64,000 bases of DNA from Sphingobacteruim zhuxiongii (GCF_009557615.1 NZ_CP045652.1:2604001-2668000); one strand, 5' to 3'; numbered from the stretch's first letter, positions 44,988 through 54,060 are shown. The notes: generated from the sequence alone by a model not told the origin. A program made the numbers and translations.

Positions 44988-46682
44988 TTATACAGATTCG
45001 CCTTTTAAATAATCTAGAAACTGTGAAGGCGTAACACCGGTACTCTTCTTGAACGCTTTGCTAAATATACTATGTGAAGAAAACCCAGACACTTCTGCTA
45101 AATAGCTGATTTTATACTGCTCAAACTTAGGTTCATTCTTAATGCGTTCAATGATATAGCGAATGCGGAGACCATTGATATAATCATTGAAATTCATTTC
45201 TTTATACGTATTGATAATTTTAGACAGCGTAATGGTATTCGTTCCTAAATAACTAGCAAGGTATGACAAGCTCATTCGGCTATCTACAAAAAGGTCACCA
45301 TGTTCAAATTGGACTAACTTATCCAATAGCTTATGGGTCTTATCATCTATTTCATCCTTGATAACAACATTGGATTCCTCAGCTTGTGGTCTTCCCTTTT
45401 TCATCGGCACAACTACAGCCTCTTCGCCCTCCTCGAGCTTATCCATATATTCCTTGATCTTAGCCTTACTTTTCTTATTCTCCGCTAATTGATAGAAAGT
45501 AAACAACAATAAACCAACGATTAATACACTGACTCCCACCAAACTATAGCGAAGGACATAGTTGGTATTACTCTTATCTTTAATATCTTCCTCAAGTTTA
45601 TGAACCTCTAAATTATTGATGAAGGAGTTGACGAAGTTCGACTTCCGATTATCATTTAAAGCAGCATCTTGTTCTATAAAGAGCTTGGAATATTCCATCG
45701 CTTTATCCGTTGCCCCTAGCTCTTTACTTGATAGGTAGGCATATCGCAGTGCTTCCATTTCAAAATCTATGTAATCTGCAACAGCGATCTTCGAATGAAT
45801 TGCAATCTCCGATTGCTTTAATGCCTCATGGAAATCTCCGTATTGATAGTTCGCAATCGCTAGAAATACGCGTGCTTTATATTGAAATTCTTTATAATTA
45901 TGCGTGTCTCCGAGTCTTATCACCTCTTGGAGATAGGGAATTGCTAATTTGAACTCCTTTGTAAAAAGATAATACTGTCCGAATGCTAATTTAAGCATAA
46001 CAGTCCCCGTATAAACATCATTTGGAAAGTTCTTCTCTATTATTTCTTTTGAAACTTTAAGGTATTTCTCCGCTTCCGCGAAATTCTCTTGCATGGTGTA
46101 ACCATTGGCCATGTAGATAGAAAGTATCGCACGCGCCATCTTCACATAATTCAAATCACTTGCTTCGAGCACGTCTTTCTTTGCAGACATGAATGCAAGC
46201 AAATCAGTATAGTTCTTTAAGTTTTGTTCCGTGAATAACTCGAATTTTCCGCTTAAGTAGTAGAAGTAGCTGTATTCGACATTCGCTAGAATTTTCTCCA
46301 CTCCTTCAGGTAGTTTAGCAATTAATGGCTGCGCATTTTCAAATACTTTTTGACTCTGTTTGTATTTCTTTTTTCGGTTATAAGCCTCAGCGATAGATAG
46401 CTGAGCAAGCATCTGATTCTCGGTATCATTGTTTTTTTTAGCTAAAGAGTCCAGCCGAGTATAGTATAGAATTGATGAATCCAGTTTACCTTCTGTAATC
46501 AATAGCCTTCCAATCTCTTGATAGAGCATTTTAAATTCATCGACTGATAGCTTTCGTTTCTCTAGGTATTCCAAATAAAAGGTACGGTGCGTATGGAATG
46601 CTTTATCGAAAAGTTGTTCGTTGGAGTATTTTGCTAATGTATCGACCGTAGTACCTGATGGCTGCGCAGTCGCTCGAAGCAA
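44988..46682 (-). CDS. TPR-containing AraC-type sensor-regulator
   Basis: A membrane-anchored transcription factor of at least 564 residues. The exported part (about 20-360) is a chain of TPR-like helices (e.g. SKEIIEKNFPNDVYTG, FKLAIPYLQEVIRLGDTH). One membrane helix (about 375-398, YSLVGVSVLIVGLLLFTFYQ) leads to a cytoplasmic AraC helix-turn-helix (about 450-560; ISYLAEVSGFSSHSIFSKAF, KKSTGVTPSQFLDYL). The reported start is TTG at 46682. No in-frame ATG lies upstream, but the frame stays open to about 46724 and would encode a further hydrophobic run, so the true start may be earlier at a non-ATG codon. It lies upstream of the two unknown membrane genes, 159 bp away. Confidence 0.85.
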   Translation of the reverse strand: MLRATAQPSGTTVDTLAKYSNEQLFDKAFHTHRTFYLEYLEKRKLSVDEFKMLYQEIGRLLITEGKLDSSILYYTRLDSLAKKNNDTENQMLAQLSIAEAYNRKKKYKQSQKVFENAQPLIAKLPEGVEKILANVEYSYFYYLSGKFELFTEQNLKNYTDLLAFMSAKKDVLEASDLNYVKMARAILSIYMANGYTMQENFAEAEKYLKVSKEIIEKNFPNDVYTGTVMLKLAFGQYYLFTKEFKLAIPYLQEVIRLGDTHNYKEFQYKARVFLAIANYQYGDFHEALKQSEIAIHSKIAVADYIDFEMEALRYAYLSSKELGATDKAMEYSKLFIEQDAALNDNRKSNFVNSFINNLEVHKLEEDIKDKSNTNYVLRYSLVGVSVLIVGLLLFTFYQLAENKKSKAKIKEYMDKLEEGEEAVVVPMKKGRPQAEESNVVIKDEIDDKTHKLLDKLVQFEHGDLFVDSRMSLSYLASYLGTNTITLSKIINTYKEMNFNDYINGLRIRYIIERIKNEPKFEQYKISYLAEVSGFSSHSIFSKAFKKSTGVTPSQFLDYLKGESV

Positions 46683-46724
46683 ATAAGCATAATAGTATAT
46701 ATATAAAGCAATAGCATCTAATTC

Positions 46725-47059
46725 TCATGCACCGGGAATAAATTAAAGGTAAAAGGCCTCTTTAATGGAAATTACAAAAACTATAGCCAATATAGTGCCA
46801 TGATTAGTCATCTGATCGCTGAATCATCTTATTAAAAACATGTGTTCTAACATGTAAACCTCAATATTATAAGGTTTTAAAATCCGGGCATCCATTTAGA
46901 TCAATTGGCATGAGCAATTACTGAAGTGATCATCAGCACGATCGAATAAAGACTCTCGATCATCTTCCATCGCATCGTAAAATCTAACAGCCTACACAAC
47001 AAGAAGCTACATCCATCGTTTTATAGAAAACACCCAAGAGATCACGTTAGCTTATTTTA
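46725..47059. other. Divergent intergenic region, no gene seen
   Basis: No reading frame of credible length, RNA or terminator is evident between the AraC/TPR gene and the AAA ATPase gene. It contains short repeats of TCATC/GATC type and an AAAGG-CCTTT-like inverted pair near 46757. Promoters of both divergent genes must lie here. Confidence 0.4.
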
Positions 47060-47065
47060 ATGCGC

Positions 47066-47632
47066 ATGAATAATTTTTTCATACTCACAGGCGGTCCAGG
47101 AGTCGGTAAGACAACCTTACTACGGTCCTTAGAAAAGGAAGGCTTTTCTATTGTTGAAGAGGTTGCTCGACGTATTATTCAAGAGGAAGTTCAAAAACGA
47201 GGTGATGCACTACCTTGGGCAGATAAAACCAAGTATGCCGAACGCATGCTTAGGGGATCGATTGAAAGCTATGCACATCAACAGGTGACCTCTCCACATA
47301 ATATTACATTCTTTGATCGCGGAATACCGGATACGTTGGCTTACGCTCAAATGGAAGGTTTAATACTTTCCCCTGAGCTGTTTGAGCAAAGTAATGAATA
47401 TCGATACAATCCTATCGTCTTTATCCTCCCCCGATGGGAAGAGATTTATCAAATCGATCAGGAGCGAAAGCAATCTTGGGAAGAGGCGTTGAAAACGTAT
47501 CATGAAATTCAAGACACCTATCTTGCACATCATTATCAGCTTATCGAGATTCCTAAAGCTAGCGTTGAAGATCGACGCGACTTTGTTATGAGAACGATTG
47601 TTGCAACGATGCGATTGAAGAATAATGCTTAG
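47066..47632 (+). CDS. AAA-family ATPase (AAA_28)
   Basis: A small P-loop NTPase/kinase-like protein of about 189 residues (ATG 47066; the in-frame ATG two codons earlier is equally possible). The Walker A motif GGPGVGKTTLL lies at about residues 8-18. Downstream come EEVARRIIQEE (about 33-43) and FFDRGIPDTLAYAQM with an Asp-Arg of the Walker B/LID-like region. The group resembles thymidylate/adenylate-kinase-like ATPases of unknown substrate. The Nudix gene follows 108 bp downstream on the same strand. Confidence 0.88.
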   Translation: MNNFFILTGGPGVGKTTLLRSLEKEGFSIVEEVARRIIQEEVQKRGDALPWADKTKYAERMLRGSIESYAHQQVTSPHNITFFDRGIPDTLAYAQMEGLILSPELFEQSNEYRYNPIVFILPRWEEIYQIDQERKQSWEEALKTYHEIQDTYLAHHYQLIEIPKASVEDRRDFVMRTIVATMRLKNNA

Positions 47633-47740
47633 CGTTCAACGATCTTAAAACGCGAAAAGAATTCTTATGAAGTCGCGCTACAATTAGCGCCAAACGAAAA
47701 CAATTATATTTTGCTATGTGTTAAATTTAACTATATTTAT

Positions 47741-48139
47741 ATGATGATACATGTAGCCTGTGCCCTGATAGAGAAAGATAATCAAGTTTTGATTTGCCAA
47801 CGTTCAACGGAGATGAAATTACCCCTTAAATGGGAATTCCCTGGCGGCAAGCAAGAAGAAGATGAATCCTTGGAAGAATGTTTAGTTCGTGAAGTCGATG
47901 AAGAATTAAGTTTACAAATAAATATTCATCGCCCCCTAACGAAGGTGGAATACCATTACCCCGACTTTTCACTAACGCTATATCCCTACTTATGTAGTAT
48001 TAAATCCGGAGAGCTATCGAAAAATGAGCATGAACAAGCAATATGGGTTGATCAAGTTGATTTATGGAAGTATGACTGGGCAAATGCCGATCTACCCATC
48101 ATCGAAGAATATATTCGAATCGTAAGACAAACAATATAA
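47741..48139 (+). CDS. MutT-like Nudix (deoxy)nucleoside triphosphate pyrophosphohydrolase
   Basis: A Nudix hydrolase of about 132 residues (ATG 47741 or 47744; the longer reading starts from a TTG with no RBS). MMIHVACALIEKDNQVLICQ is the typical MutT N-terminus. The Nudix box is GGKQEEDESLEECLVREV then DEELSL (about 38-60), with the metal-binding Glu residues in place. The Trp-rich end (WVDQVDLWKYDWANADLPI) is as in MutT-type proteins. It probably sanitises oxidised nucleotides such as 8-oxo-dGTP. Transcribed with the AAA ATPase gene upstream. Confidence 0.9.
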   Translation: MMIHVACALIEKDNQVLICQRSTEMKLPLKWEFPGGKQEEDESLEECLVREVDEELSLQINIHRPLTKVEYHYPDFSLTLYPYLCSIKSGELSKNEHEQAIWVDQVDLWKYDWANADLPIIEEYIRIVRQTI

Positions 48140-48217
48140 AAAAACTGAAGCCCTTAAAAGGCACCTTCTTCTGTTTTATAGCTTTTGCGATTCCATTACT
48201 GTTTTCATTTTTGAGTT

Positions 48218-49846
48218 TTAAGCAGTAAGTCTATATTTTGTGGTTTTAACGCTCCTGACTCCAATTTTTATCGTATATAGTGTTTTATCGCTATAACCAT
48301 TTCGAAACAAGACATCGTTTGCCCACTTTTTTGCCCATTTTCTGAGGTTATGAGCAATGGCCATCAAACCGAACTCTACAGCGACTTTCTCCAGTCCTTT
48401 CATCGTGAACCGGGTAAACTTGTTGTTGCTTTTCATCTGACCGAAAACAGCTTCCACTTCTATGGGTCGCTTGCTTCGATGGTACATTCCCTCTTCTGAT
48501 AGCAGTCTTTTTCGGGCTTTAGCCTTGAGCTGATCAAGCCTGTGGTTCACTTCAATAATACGATTGCCTTTTGCTTTATGGCACCCACTGCGCATTGGGC
48601 AGCCTTCGCATCGCTGAGCCTGATAACAGCTTACCCGGGCAGTATATCCATTGGTACTAACTCTGGTTGCATGACCGATATAGCTGAGCTTCTGTCCGGC
48701 CGGACATACATAATAGTCATCTTGCTGGTTGTAATACAGATTCTGTACCGAGAAAGGATCCTGTTTATGCTTGCGCTTCTGTTCCACATGAAAGTAATTG
48801 TACTTGACAAAGGCAGTTATGCCCTGTTTTTCCATCAATTCATAGTTCTGTTCACTACCATAACCGGCGTCTGCTACAAGCTGTTCGCTTTGTTTTCCGT
48901 AATGGGACTCAAAGCCTTCCAAATGTTCCGGCAGGGTTGTGGTGTCGGCAGTTGTTTGATGGATGCTGTAATGGGTGATGAACTGATCTTCGGTGCTGAT
49001 TTGGGTATTATAGGCTGGCTTAAGCTGGCCATTCTTCATGTGGTCCTCTTTCATTCGCATAAACACAGCATCGGTATCGGTCTTGCTATAACTATTGCGA
49101 TCTCCCAGTACTTCCAGTTGCTCTTCATATTTCTCTAGTCGAGGCAAATAGTCCTCTTCAAGTTTCTTAAGCTGCTTATCAGTAGATTTATTGGCTCCTT
49201 TGAACTTGGCATTGATCGCTTCGATCTTTTCCTTCAACCGACTGCTATCAATGGCCTTGCTAACTTCTTGATGCCCTAATGAAGATTGGTCTTGGGCGAT
49301 CTGAGCCTCGATTTCCGAAAGAACCGAAGCAATGTTTGCTTCTAGCTTTACCTTATTCTTCTCGACCGATTTCTTCCAAACGAACGTATAACGACCAGCG
49401 ACCGACTCGATCTTGGTACCATCAACATATTGAACTTTCAGGCTAACATACTCCATATCATGCAGCATACGAACGATACTTGCAAACAGCTCTTGTATCT
49501 GTCCTTTAAGACGCTTTCCTCTGAAATAATTGATCGTACGATAATCAGGTGTGCTATTGCCCGAAAGCCACATGAAATGGATATTCTCTTGTAAGGCGCG
49601 CTCAATTTTTCGGCAAGAATAGATATTGCTTAAATAGGCGTAGAACAGCACCTTAATGAGCATTCTAGGGTGAAAACTAGTGGTGCCTCCGCCTTTATAC
49701 TGACGGATAATATGATCTAGATCCAACTGATCAACAACCTGACTCACCAACCGAACCGGATGGTTCATTGGAATACGATCTAAAATATTCTCAGGAAATA
49801 GACTCGGACTATTGGATGGAAGCGCTTTGAATTGTATGTTTGCCAT
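48218..49846 (-). CDS. IS1182-family transposase
   Basis: A DDE transposase of about 542 residues from ATG 49846 (MANIQFKALPSNSPSLFPEN); the longer in-frame start 45 bp earlier lies in the IS leader and is unlikely. The N-terminal DUF772 domain holds PVRLVSQVVDQLDLDHII and YKGGGTTSFHPRMLIKVLFY. The catalytic-domain acids are visible in VQYVDGTKIES and VADAGYGSEQNYELM, with Glu in KRPIEVEAVFGQMKSN near the C-terminus. A zinc-ribbon-like CPAG...C..C..C segment (about 395-440) precedes the last motif. The frame is intact, so it is probably functional. Confidence 0.95.
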   Translation of the reverse strand: MANIQFKALPSNSPSLFPENILDRIPMNHPVRLVSQVVDQLDLDHIIRQYKGGGTTSFHPRMLIKVLFYAYLSNIYSCRKIERALQENIHFMWLSGNSTPDYRTINYFRGKRLKGQIQELFASIVRMLHDMEYVSLKVQYVDGTKIESVAGRYTFVWKKSVEKNKVKLEANIASVLSEIEAQIAQDQSSLGHQEVSKAIDSSRLKEKIEAINAKFKGANKSTDKQLKKLEEDYLPRLEKYEEQLEVLGDRNSYSKTDTDAVFMRMKEDHMKNGQLKPAYNTQISTEDQFITHYSIHQTTADTTTLPEHLEGFESHYGKQSEQLVADAGYGSEQNYELMEKQGITAFVKYNYFHVEQKRKHKQDPFSVQNLYYNQQDDYYVCPAGQKLSYIGHATRVSTNGYTARVSCYQAQRCEGCPMRSGCHKAKGNRIIEVNHRLDQLKAKARKRLLSEEGMYHRSKRPIEVEAVFGQMKSNNKFTRFTMKGLEKVAVEFGLMAIAHNLRKWAKKWANDVLFRNGYSDKTLYTIKIGVRSVKTTKYRLTA

Positions 49847-49864
49847 ATTGTTTTTTTGGGTGCA

Positions 49865-49887
49865 CCTTAAGATACAAAATCTTAAGG
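49865..49887 (-). promoter_or_regulatory. Hairpin in the IS leader
   Basis: CCTTAAGAT (49865-49873) and ATCTTAAGG (49879-49887) are perfect 9-bp arms around a 5-base loop, 19 bp upstream of the transposase start codon. It could block ribosome access or act as a protein site. Confidence 0.5.
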
Positions 49888-49900
49888 ACAAAAAAACAGA

Positions 49901-49930
49901 AAAACCCCGCCATTTTTTAATGACGGGGTT
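49901..49930 (-). terminator. Terminator inside the right end of the IS
   Basis: AACCCCG-C-CATT and AATG-A-CGGGGTT pair. On the minus strand the hairpin is followed by TTTTT, in the direction of transcription entering the element from outside. It would shield the transposase from read-through. Confidence 0.75.
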
Positions 49931-49973
49931 CTTTCTTTAAGAGACCTTTTTAGACAGCCCCTTTTTTTATAGA

Positions 49974-50400
49974 TATTAGATGTTAGATGTTAGATGTTAG
50001 ACATTAGAACTAGATTGGCGAAAACATGCTGACCTATCAAATTGAAGCAATTTATATCCTTACAATGCTTGCACTAAAATGATAGACAAGAGTCTAAAAT
50101 CTAATGTCTAATATCTAACTACTAACTAGACAACTAGATTGGCGAAAACATGCTGACCTATCAAATTGAAGCAATTTATAACCTAACAATGCTAGCATAA
50201 ATGATCGCCAAGAGTCTAAAATCTTAAATCTAATGTCTATTATCTAACTACAAACTAGACAACTACATCGGCAAAAAGATAATGACCTATCAAATTGATC
50301 CAATTATTAATCTAACAGCGCTAGCGTTTTAATCATCGCCAAGAGTCTAAAATCTAATGTCTAAAATCTAATATCTTATATCTAATCCCTAATACCTAAT
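49974..50400. repeat. Threefold tandem TTAGA-arm palindromic repeat
   Basis: After a left arm of TTAGATGTTAGA units (49974-50009), a unit of about 124-130 bp is repeated three times, starting at about 50010, 50134 and 50264. Each begins CTAGATTGGCGAAAACATG (the third diverged as CTACATCGGCAAAAAG) and has the core GACCTATCAAATTGAAGCAA. Each then has CGCCAAGAGTCTAAAATC (first copy diverged) and TCTAATGTCTAA units. TTGGCG near the start pairs with CGCCAA near the end, and TTAGACATTAGA with TCTAATGTCTAA, so each unit can fold back on itself. No gene lies here. Confidence 0.8.
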
Positions 50401-50402
50401 CC

Positions 50403-51644
50403 CTAAACTCTAGTTTCCAAAAGCCTTTTCAAAGCTATCTCATAGCCTCTAGAGGAAATCTCGGTCTTCTTCTGCGGATCTGCATCATAAATTGCGCTTA
50501 GCGCCTTATAAATAATTTCTGACACATCGGAAAACAGGGCATCATCACTAATCTCAATATTAGGTTGCATGAGGTATGCAAATACTCTCGCCATTCCACA
50601 ATTCGCAATAAAGTCAGGAATTACCGCAACATGTTGGTCTGCATATTCCATCACAGGTCCATAGAATATCTCTTTATCGGCGAAAGGAACGTTCGCTCCT
50701 GAAGCAATTAATTCGAGTCCATGTTGCACTAAAGTATTCACCTGATCCTTAGACACCAATCTAGAAGCCGCTGCGGGAATAAAGATATGAGCGCCCAAAT
50801 TCCAGATACGATTATTAATCTCATCAAAAGGAATGAGATGTTCAGCTGTTAGTGCATTTCCCTTTCGCGAAAGGAATAGATCTGCGATTTCCTTTTCCGA
50901 AAACCCCTGTTCATTTATCAAGCCTCCAACTCGGTCAATAATTCCAACGATTTTAACCCCTAACTTGCTGAGGTAAAAAGCTGCTGCTGCTGCAACATTA
51001 CCCCAACCTTGGATAATCGCCGTCTTCTCCCCTATATCACCTGCAAACAAACTGTAGAAATGCTTTACAGACTCCGCAACGCCATAACCTGTAATCATAT
51101 CAGCGACTTTATACTTGCGCTTTAATTCAGGACTGTAATTGGCATCCTCGAGCACTTTCGACACACCATACCGTAGCTGTCCAATTTGATGGATACGACC
51201 ATTCTCCCGCACGTCAAAATGACCACTCAACACACCTTCCTGGGGATGCCATAAGCCATATTGCTCTGTTAGCGGAATAACGTCAGTAATCTCATCGATA
51301 TTTAAGTCGCCACCGGTTCCATAATAGTTCTTCAATAATGGGGTTACCACCTTAAACCAGCGATCCAATACTTCTTTCTTACGAGGATCTGTTGGATCAA
51401 AATTAATCCCTGACTTTGCGCCCCCAATAGCAGGTCCTGAAACAGTAAATTTCACCTCCATTGTTTTTGCAAGAGATTCTACCTCATTGCGGTCAAGCCC
51501 TAGACGCATACGCGTTCCTCCTCCCGCAGCACCACCGCGAAGAGAATTTATAACAACCCAGCCTTCAGCACTCGTCTCTGGATCTTTCCACTCAAACACA
51601 ATCTCAGGACGCTTCTCTTCGAAAGCTTTCAATAATTCTTTCAT
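50403..51644 (-). CDS. Glu/Leu/Phe/Val-type amino-acid dehydrogenase
   Basis: NAD(P)-dependent oxidative deaminase of the ELFV family, 413 residues. The N-terminal dimerisation/substrate domain has the catalytic block GPAIGGAKSGINFDP (Lys77) and GTGGDLNIDE (Asp113). The Rossmann domain (about 180-340) has TAIIQGWGNVAAAAAFYL. The sequence is intermediate between glutamate and leucine/phenylalanine dehydrogenases, so substrate is uncertain. Last gene of a run with hppD and hmgA (17 bp after hppD), which suggests a role in deaminating phenylalanine or tyrosine. Confidence 0.88.
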   Translation of the reverse strand: MKELLKAFEEKRPEIVFEWKDPETSAEGWVVINSLRGGAAGGGTRMRLGLDRNEVESLAKTMEVKFTVSGPAIGGAKSGINFDPTDPRKKEVLDRWFKVVTPLLKNYYGTGGDLNIDEITDVIPLTEQYGLWHPQEGVLSGHFDVRENGRIHQIGQLRYGVSKVLEDANYSPELKRKYKVADMITGYGVAESVKHFYSLFAGDIGEKTAIIQGWGNVAAAAAFYLSKLGVKIVGIIDRVGGLINEQGFSEKEIADLFLSRKGNALTAEHLIPFDEINNRIWNLGAHIFIPAAASRLVSKDQVNTLVQHGLELIASGANVPFADKEIFYGPVMEYADQHVAVIPDFIANCGMARVFAYLMQPNIEISDDALFSDVSEIIYKALSAIYDADPQKKTEISSRGYEIALKRLLETRV

Positions 51645-51660
51645 GCTATTTCAACAAATA

Positions 51661-52788
51661 TTATAGGTTTCCTCTTTTTTCTTGTTCACGTTCAATAGCT
51701 TCAAATAAGGCTTTGAAGTTGCCAGCACCAAAACTCTGTGCACCCTTACGTTGAATGATTTCATAAAATAAAGTCGGACGATCTTCAACAGGCTTGGTGA
51801 AAATTTGTAATAAATAACCCTCTTCATCACGATCGACCAAAATCCCTAAATCCTGAATAATCTTAATTTCCTCGTCTATTTCACCAATTCGTTCTGGCAA
51901 CATTTCGTAGTATGTTTCTGGAGGTGCTCCTAGAAACTCAACGCCGCGAGCTTTCAATGCCTTCACTGTGCTGACAATATCATTTGTTGCAAGTGCAGCA
52001 TGCTGTACACCTTCGCCCTCATAAAACTCCAAATACTCCTCGATTTGCGACTTCTTCTTGCCCTCCGCAGGCTCATTAATAGGAAACTTCACATAGCCAT
52101 TTCCATTGCTCATCACCTTACTCATAAGGGCTGAGTACTCCGTATTAATTTGCTTATCATCGAAGGATAGGATGTTAACAAAACCCATCACTTCCTCATA
52201 CCATTTGACCGTTTCATTCATCCGTTCCCAACCTACATTACCAACGCAATGATCAATATAAAGCAAGCCGGTGGCCTCTGGATTATATTCTGACTCCCAG
52301 GCTTGATAACCCGGCATAAAGACTCCTTGATAGTTCTTGCGCTCAACGAACATATGTACCGTCTCACCATAGGTGTAAATACCTGCAGTTCGAACCTCAC
52401 CAAAAGCATCTTGCTTAATCTCTAATTCTTGATAAACTTTAGCCCCACGACTTACTGTTTCATTAAAAGATTTCTCAGCGTCGTCAACCCAAAGGGCTAG
52501 GATTTTCACGCCATCACCATGTTTCTTTACGTGTTCTGCGATGGGATGATCCGAATTTAAAGCCGTTGTTAAAACTAGACGTACCTTATTTTGTCGAACC
52601 ACATAAGAGGCGCGATCACGAACTCCAGTTTCTGGGCCAGCATAGGCTTCCGATTGAAATCCAAATGCTGTTTTGTAATAATGTGCGGCTTGTTTTGCAT
52701 TGCCGACATAGAATTCAACATAATCTGTTCCGTTGATAGGAAGAAAATCCTGCGCTAAAGCAATCTTTTCTGCAAATGTCTGTGCCAT
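51661..52788 (-). CDS. hppD: 4-Hydroxyphenylpyruvate dioxygenase
   Basis: Non-haem iron enzyme converting 4-hydroxyphenylpyruvate to homogentisate with O2 and loss of CO2. The 375 residues form two vicinal-oxygen-chelate domains; the C-terminal one binds iron. Iron ligands are seen in YIDHCVGNV (His near 177), EGVQHAALATNDI (His near 258) and TLFYEIIQRKG (Glu near 343). The end GAGNFKALFEAIEREQE is highly typical. It lies 30 bp after hmgA and 16 bp before the dehydrogenase gene, in one operon. Confidence 0.97.
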   Translation of the reverse strand: MAQTFAEKIALAQDFLPINGTDYVEFYVGNAKQAAHYYKTAFGFQSEAYAGPETGVRDRASYVVRQNKVRLVLTTALNSDHPIAEHVKKHGDGVKILALWVDDAEKSFNETVSRGAKVYQELEIKQDAFGEVRTAGIYTYGETVHMFVERKNYQGVFMPGYQAWESEYNPEATGLLYIDHCVGNVGWERMNETVKWYEEVMGFVNILSFDDKQINTEYSALMSKVMSNGNGYVKFPINEPAEGKKKSQIEEYLEFYEGEGVQHAALATNDIVSTVKALKARGVEFLGAPPETYYEMLPERIGEIDEEIKIIQDLGILVDRDEEGYLLQIFTKPVEDRPTLFYEIIQRKGAQSFGAGNFKALFEAIEREQEKRGNL

Positions 52789-52818
52789 AATAATAGTTTA
52801 TATAAGTGTCGTATGTGT

Positions 52819-53976
52819 TTAACTTAACCAGGAGATGTAATAATCAGGATCCTCAATCTCCAAAGCTTCTTTGGTAAGCTTCAGCGGTCTAAAAGGATCA
52901 ATCATCACAGCCAACTCGTCTGTCTTTGTTTGCCCAATACTCTTTTCTACAGTACCAGGATGAGGCCCATGCGGGATACCCCCTGGATGTAATGTAATCT
53001 GTCCCCTTTCGACCGATTTGCGACTCATAAAATCACCATCAACGTAATAAAGTACTTCGTCGGAATCTACATTGCTGTGGTTATAAGGTGCTGGAATAGA
53101 GTCTGGGTGGTAGTCATACAATCGAGGGCAAAAGCTACATAGAACGAAGGAATTCGTCTCGAATGTCTGATGAACGGGTGGTGGCTGATGCAGCTTACCT
53201 GTTATTGGCATAAAATCATGAATTGAAAATGCCCATGGGTAATGGTATCCATCCCAGCCTATAAAATCAAAAGGGTGGCTTCCATAAACGTAAGGATATA
53301 TTAATCCTTGCTTTTTGATTCTTACTTCAAAATCCCCAAACTCATCATAGGTTTTAAGATTTTGAGGACGCTTTATATCGCGTTCATAATATGGAGCATG
53401 CTCCGCAAGCTGACCAAATTCGTTTCTGTACCGCTTTGGCGTACGGATGGGTTCAAAGGACTCTACGATAAATAATCTATTGCTAGAATTATCGAAGTGC
53501 AATTGATAGATTACGCCGCGAGGAATAACAAGGTAATCTCCATATTGAAAAGGAATTTCCCCATAGCCAGTTTTCAAAACACCCGAACCCTCATGTATAA
53601 AGATCACTTCATCAGCTTGGCTATTTTTGTAGAAATAGTCGTCCATGGAATTAGTAGGTGCTGCCAAGGAAATGTGCAAGTCATCGTTGACTAATACAGG
53701 CACGCGGCTTTCTAGATAATCAGCTTTTGGTTTTACTTGAAATCCTTTAAGGCTGGTATGTTTTAGATGTTTATCTCGAGCGATTGTTGGCGACACATCA
53801 TAAGGCTCACGTATCTGTTTAACTAAGGTCGGTGGATGACAATGGTATACCAGTGCATAGGTACTGGAGAATCCATGTGTTGAGACCAATTCTTCCGCAT
53901 AGAGCTCTCCATTAGGCTTTCTGAATACGGTATGTCGCTTCGGGGGAACTTGCCCCAATTGATGATAAAGTGGCAT
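52819..53976 (-). CDS. hmgA: Homogentisate 1,2-dioxygenase
   Basis: Cleaves homogentisate to maleylacetoacetate using Fe(II) and O2. The 385 residues are cupin-like. Metal and substrate-binding segments in the second half include HQPPPVHQTFETNSFVLCSF, DSDEVLYYVDGDF and HPGGIPHGPHPG. The length is somewhat shorter than the about 430-residue proteobacterial enzyme, as is common in Bacteroidetes. First gene of the hmgA-hppD-dehydrogenase operon. Confidence 0.95.
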   Translation of the reverse strand: MPLYHQLGQVPPKRHTVFRKPNGELYAEELVSTHGFSSTYALVYHCHPPTLVKQIREPYDVSPTIARDKHLKHTSLKGFQVKPKADYLESRVPVLVNDDLHISLAAPTNSMDDYFYKNSQADEVIFIHEGSGVLKTGYGEIPFQYGDYLVIPRGVIYQLHFDNSSNRLFIVESFEPIRTPKRYRNEFGQLAEHAPYYERDIKRPQNLKTYDEFGDFEVRIKKQGLIYPYVYGSHPFDFIGWDGYHYPWAFSIHDFMPITGKLHQPPPVHQTFETNSFVLCSFCPRLYDYHPDSIPAPYNHSNVDSDEVLYYVDGDFMSRKSVERGQITLHPGGIPHGPHPGTVEKSIGQTKTDELAVMIDPFRPLKLTKEALEIEDPDYYISWLS

Positions 53977-54060
53977 AATTAAAAAGTTTTATGAATTGAT
54001 TATTCTTCTGATTACAAACAGTAACAGATTTGATTTCTCTTGGAACGAAAGGAAGATAAC

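Larger units (their letters stand above)
48141..49966 (-). mobile_element. IS1182-family insertion sequence
   Basis: Element carrying the IS1182-type transposase. The right boundary is likely near 49966, where the sequence read inward on the minus strand starts GGGGCTGTCTAAAAAGG, followed by a terminator hairpin (49901-49930). The left boundary is uncertain: the inward sequence near 48149 shows only a loose match (CTGAAGCCCTTAAAAGG). No target-site duplication was recognised. Inserted between the Nudix gene and the TTAGA-arm repeat. Confidence 0.7.

Noticed and set aside
48542..49138. 198-residue plus-strand frame inside the transposase gene
   Set aside because: Fully antisense to the intact IS1182 transposase, with no family resemblance.
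49974..50400. CRISPR array
   Set aside because: The unit is 124-130 bp, the whole unit is repeated rather than a short repeat with unique spacers, it folds as a large palindrome, and no cas genes are present.
50403..51644. Annotation as glutamate dehydrogenase
   Set aside because: ELFV enzymes cannot be assigned to a substrate by these motifs, and the genomic context favours an aromatic amino acid.
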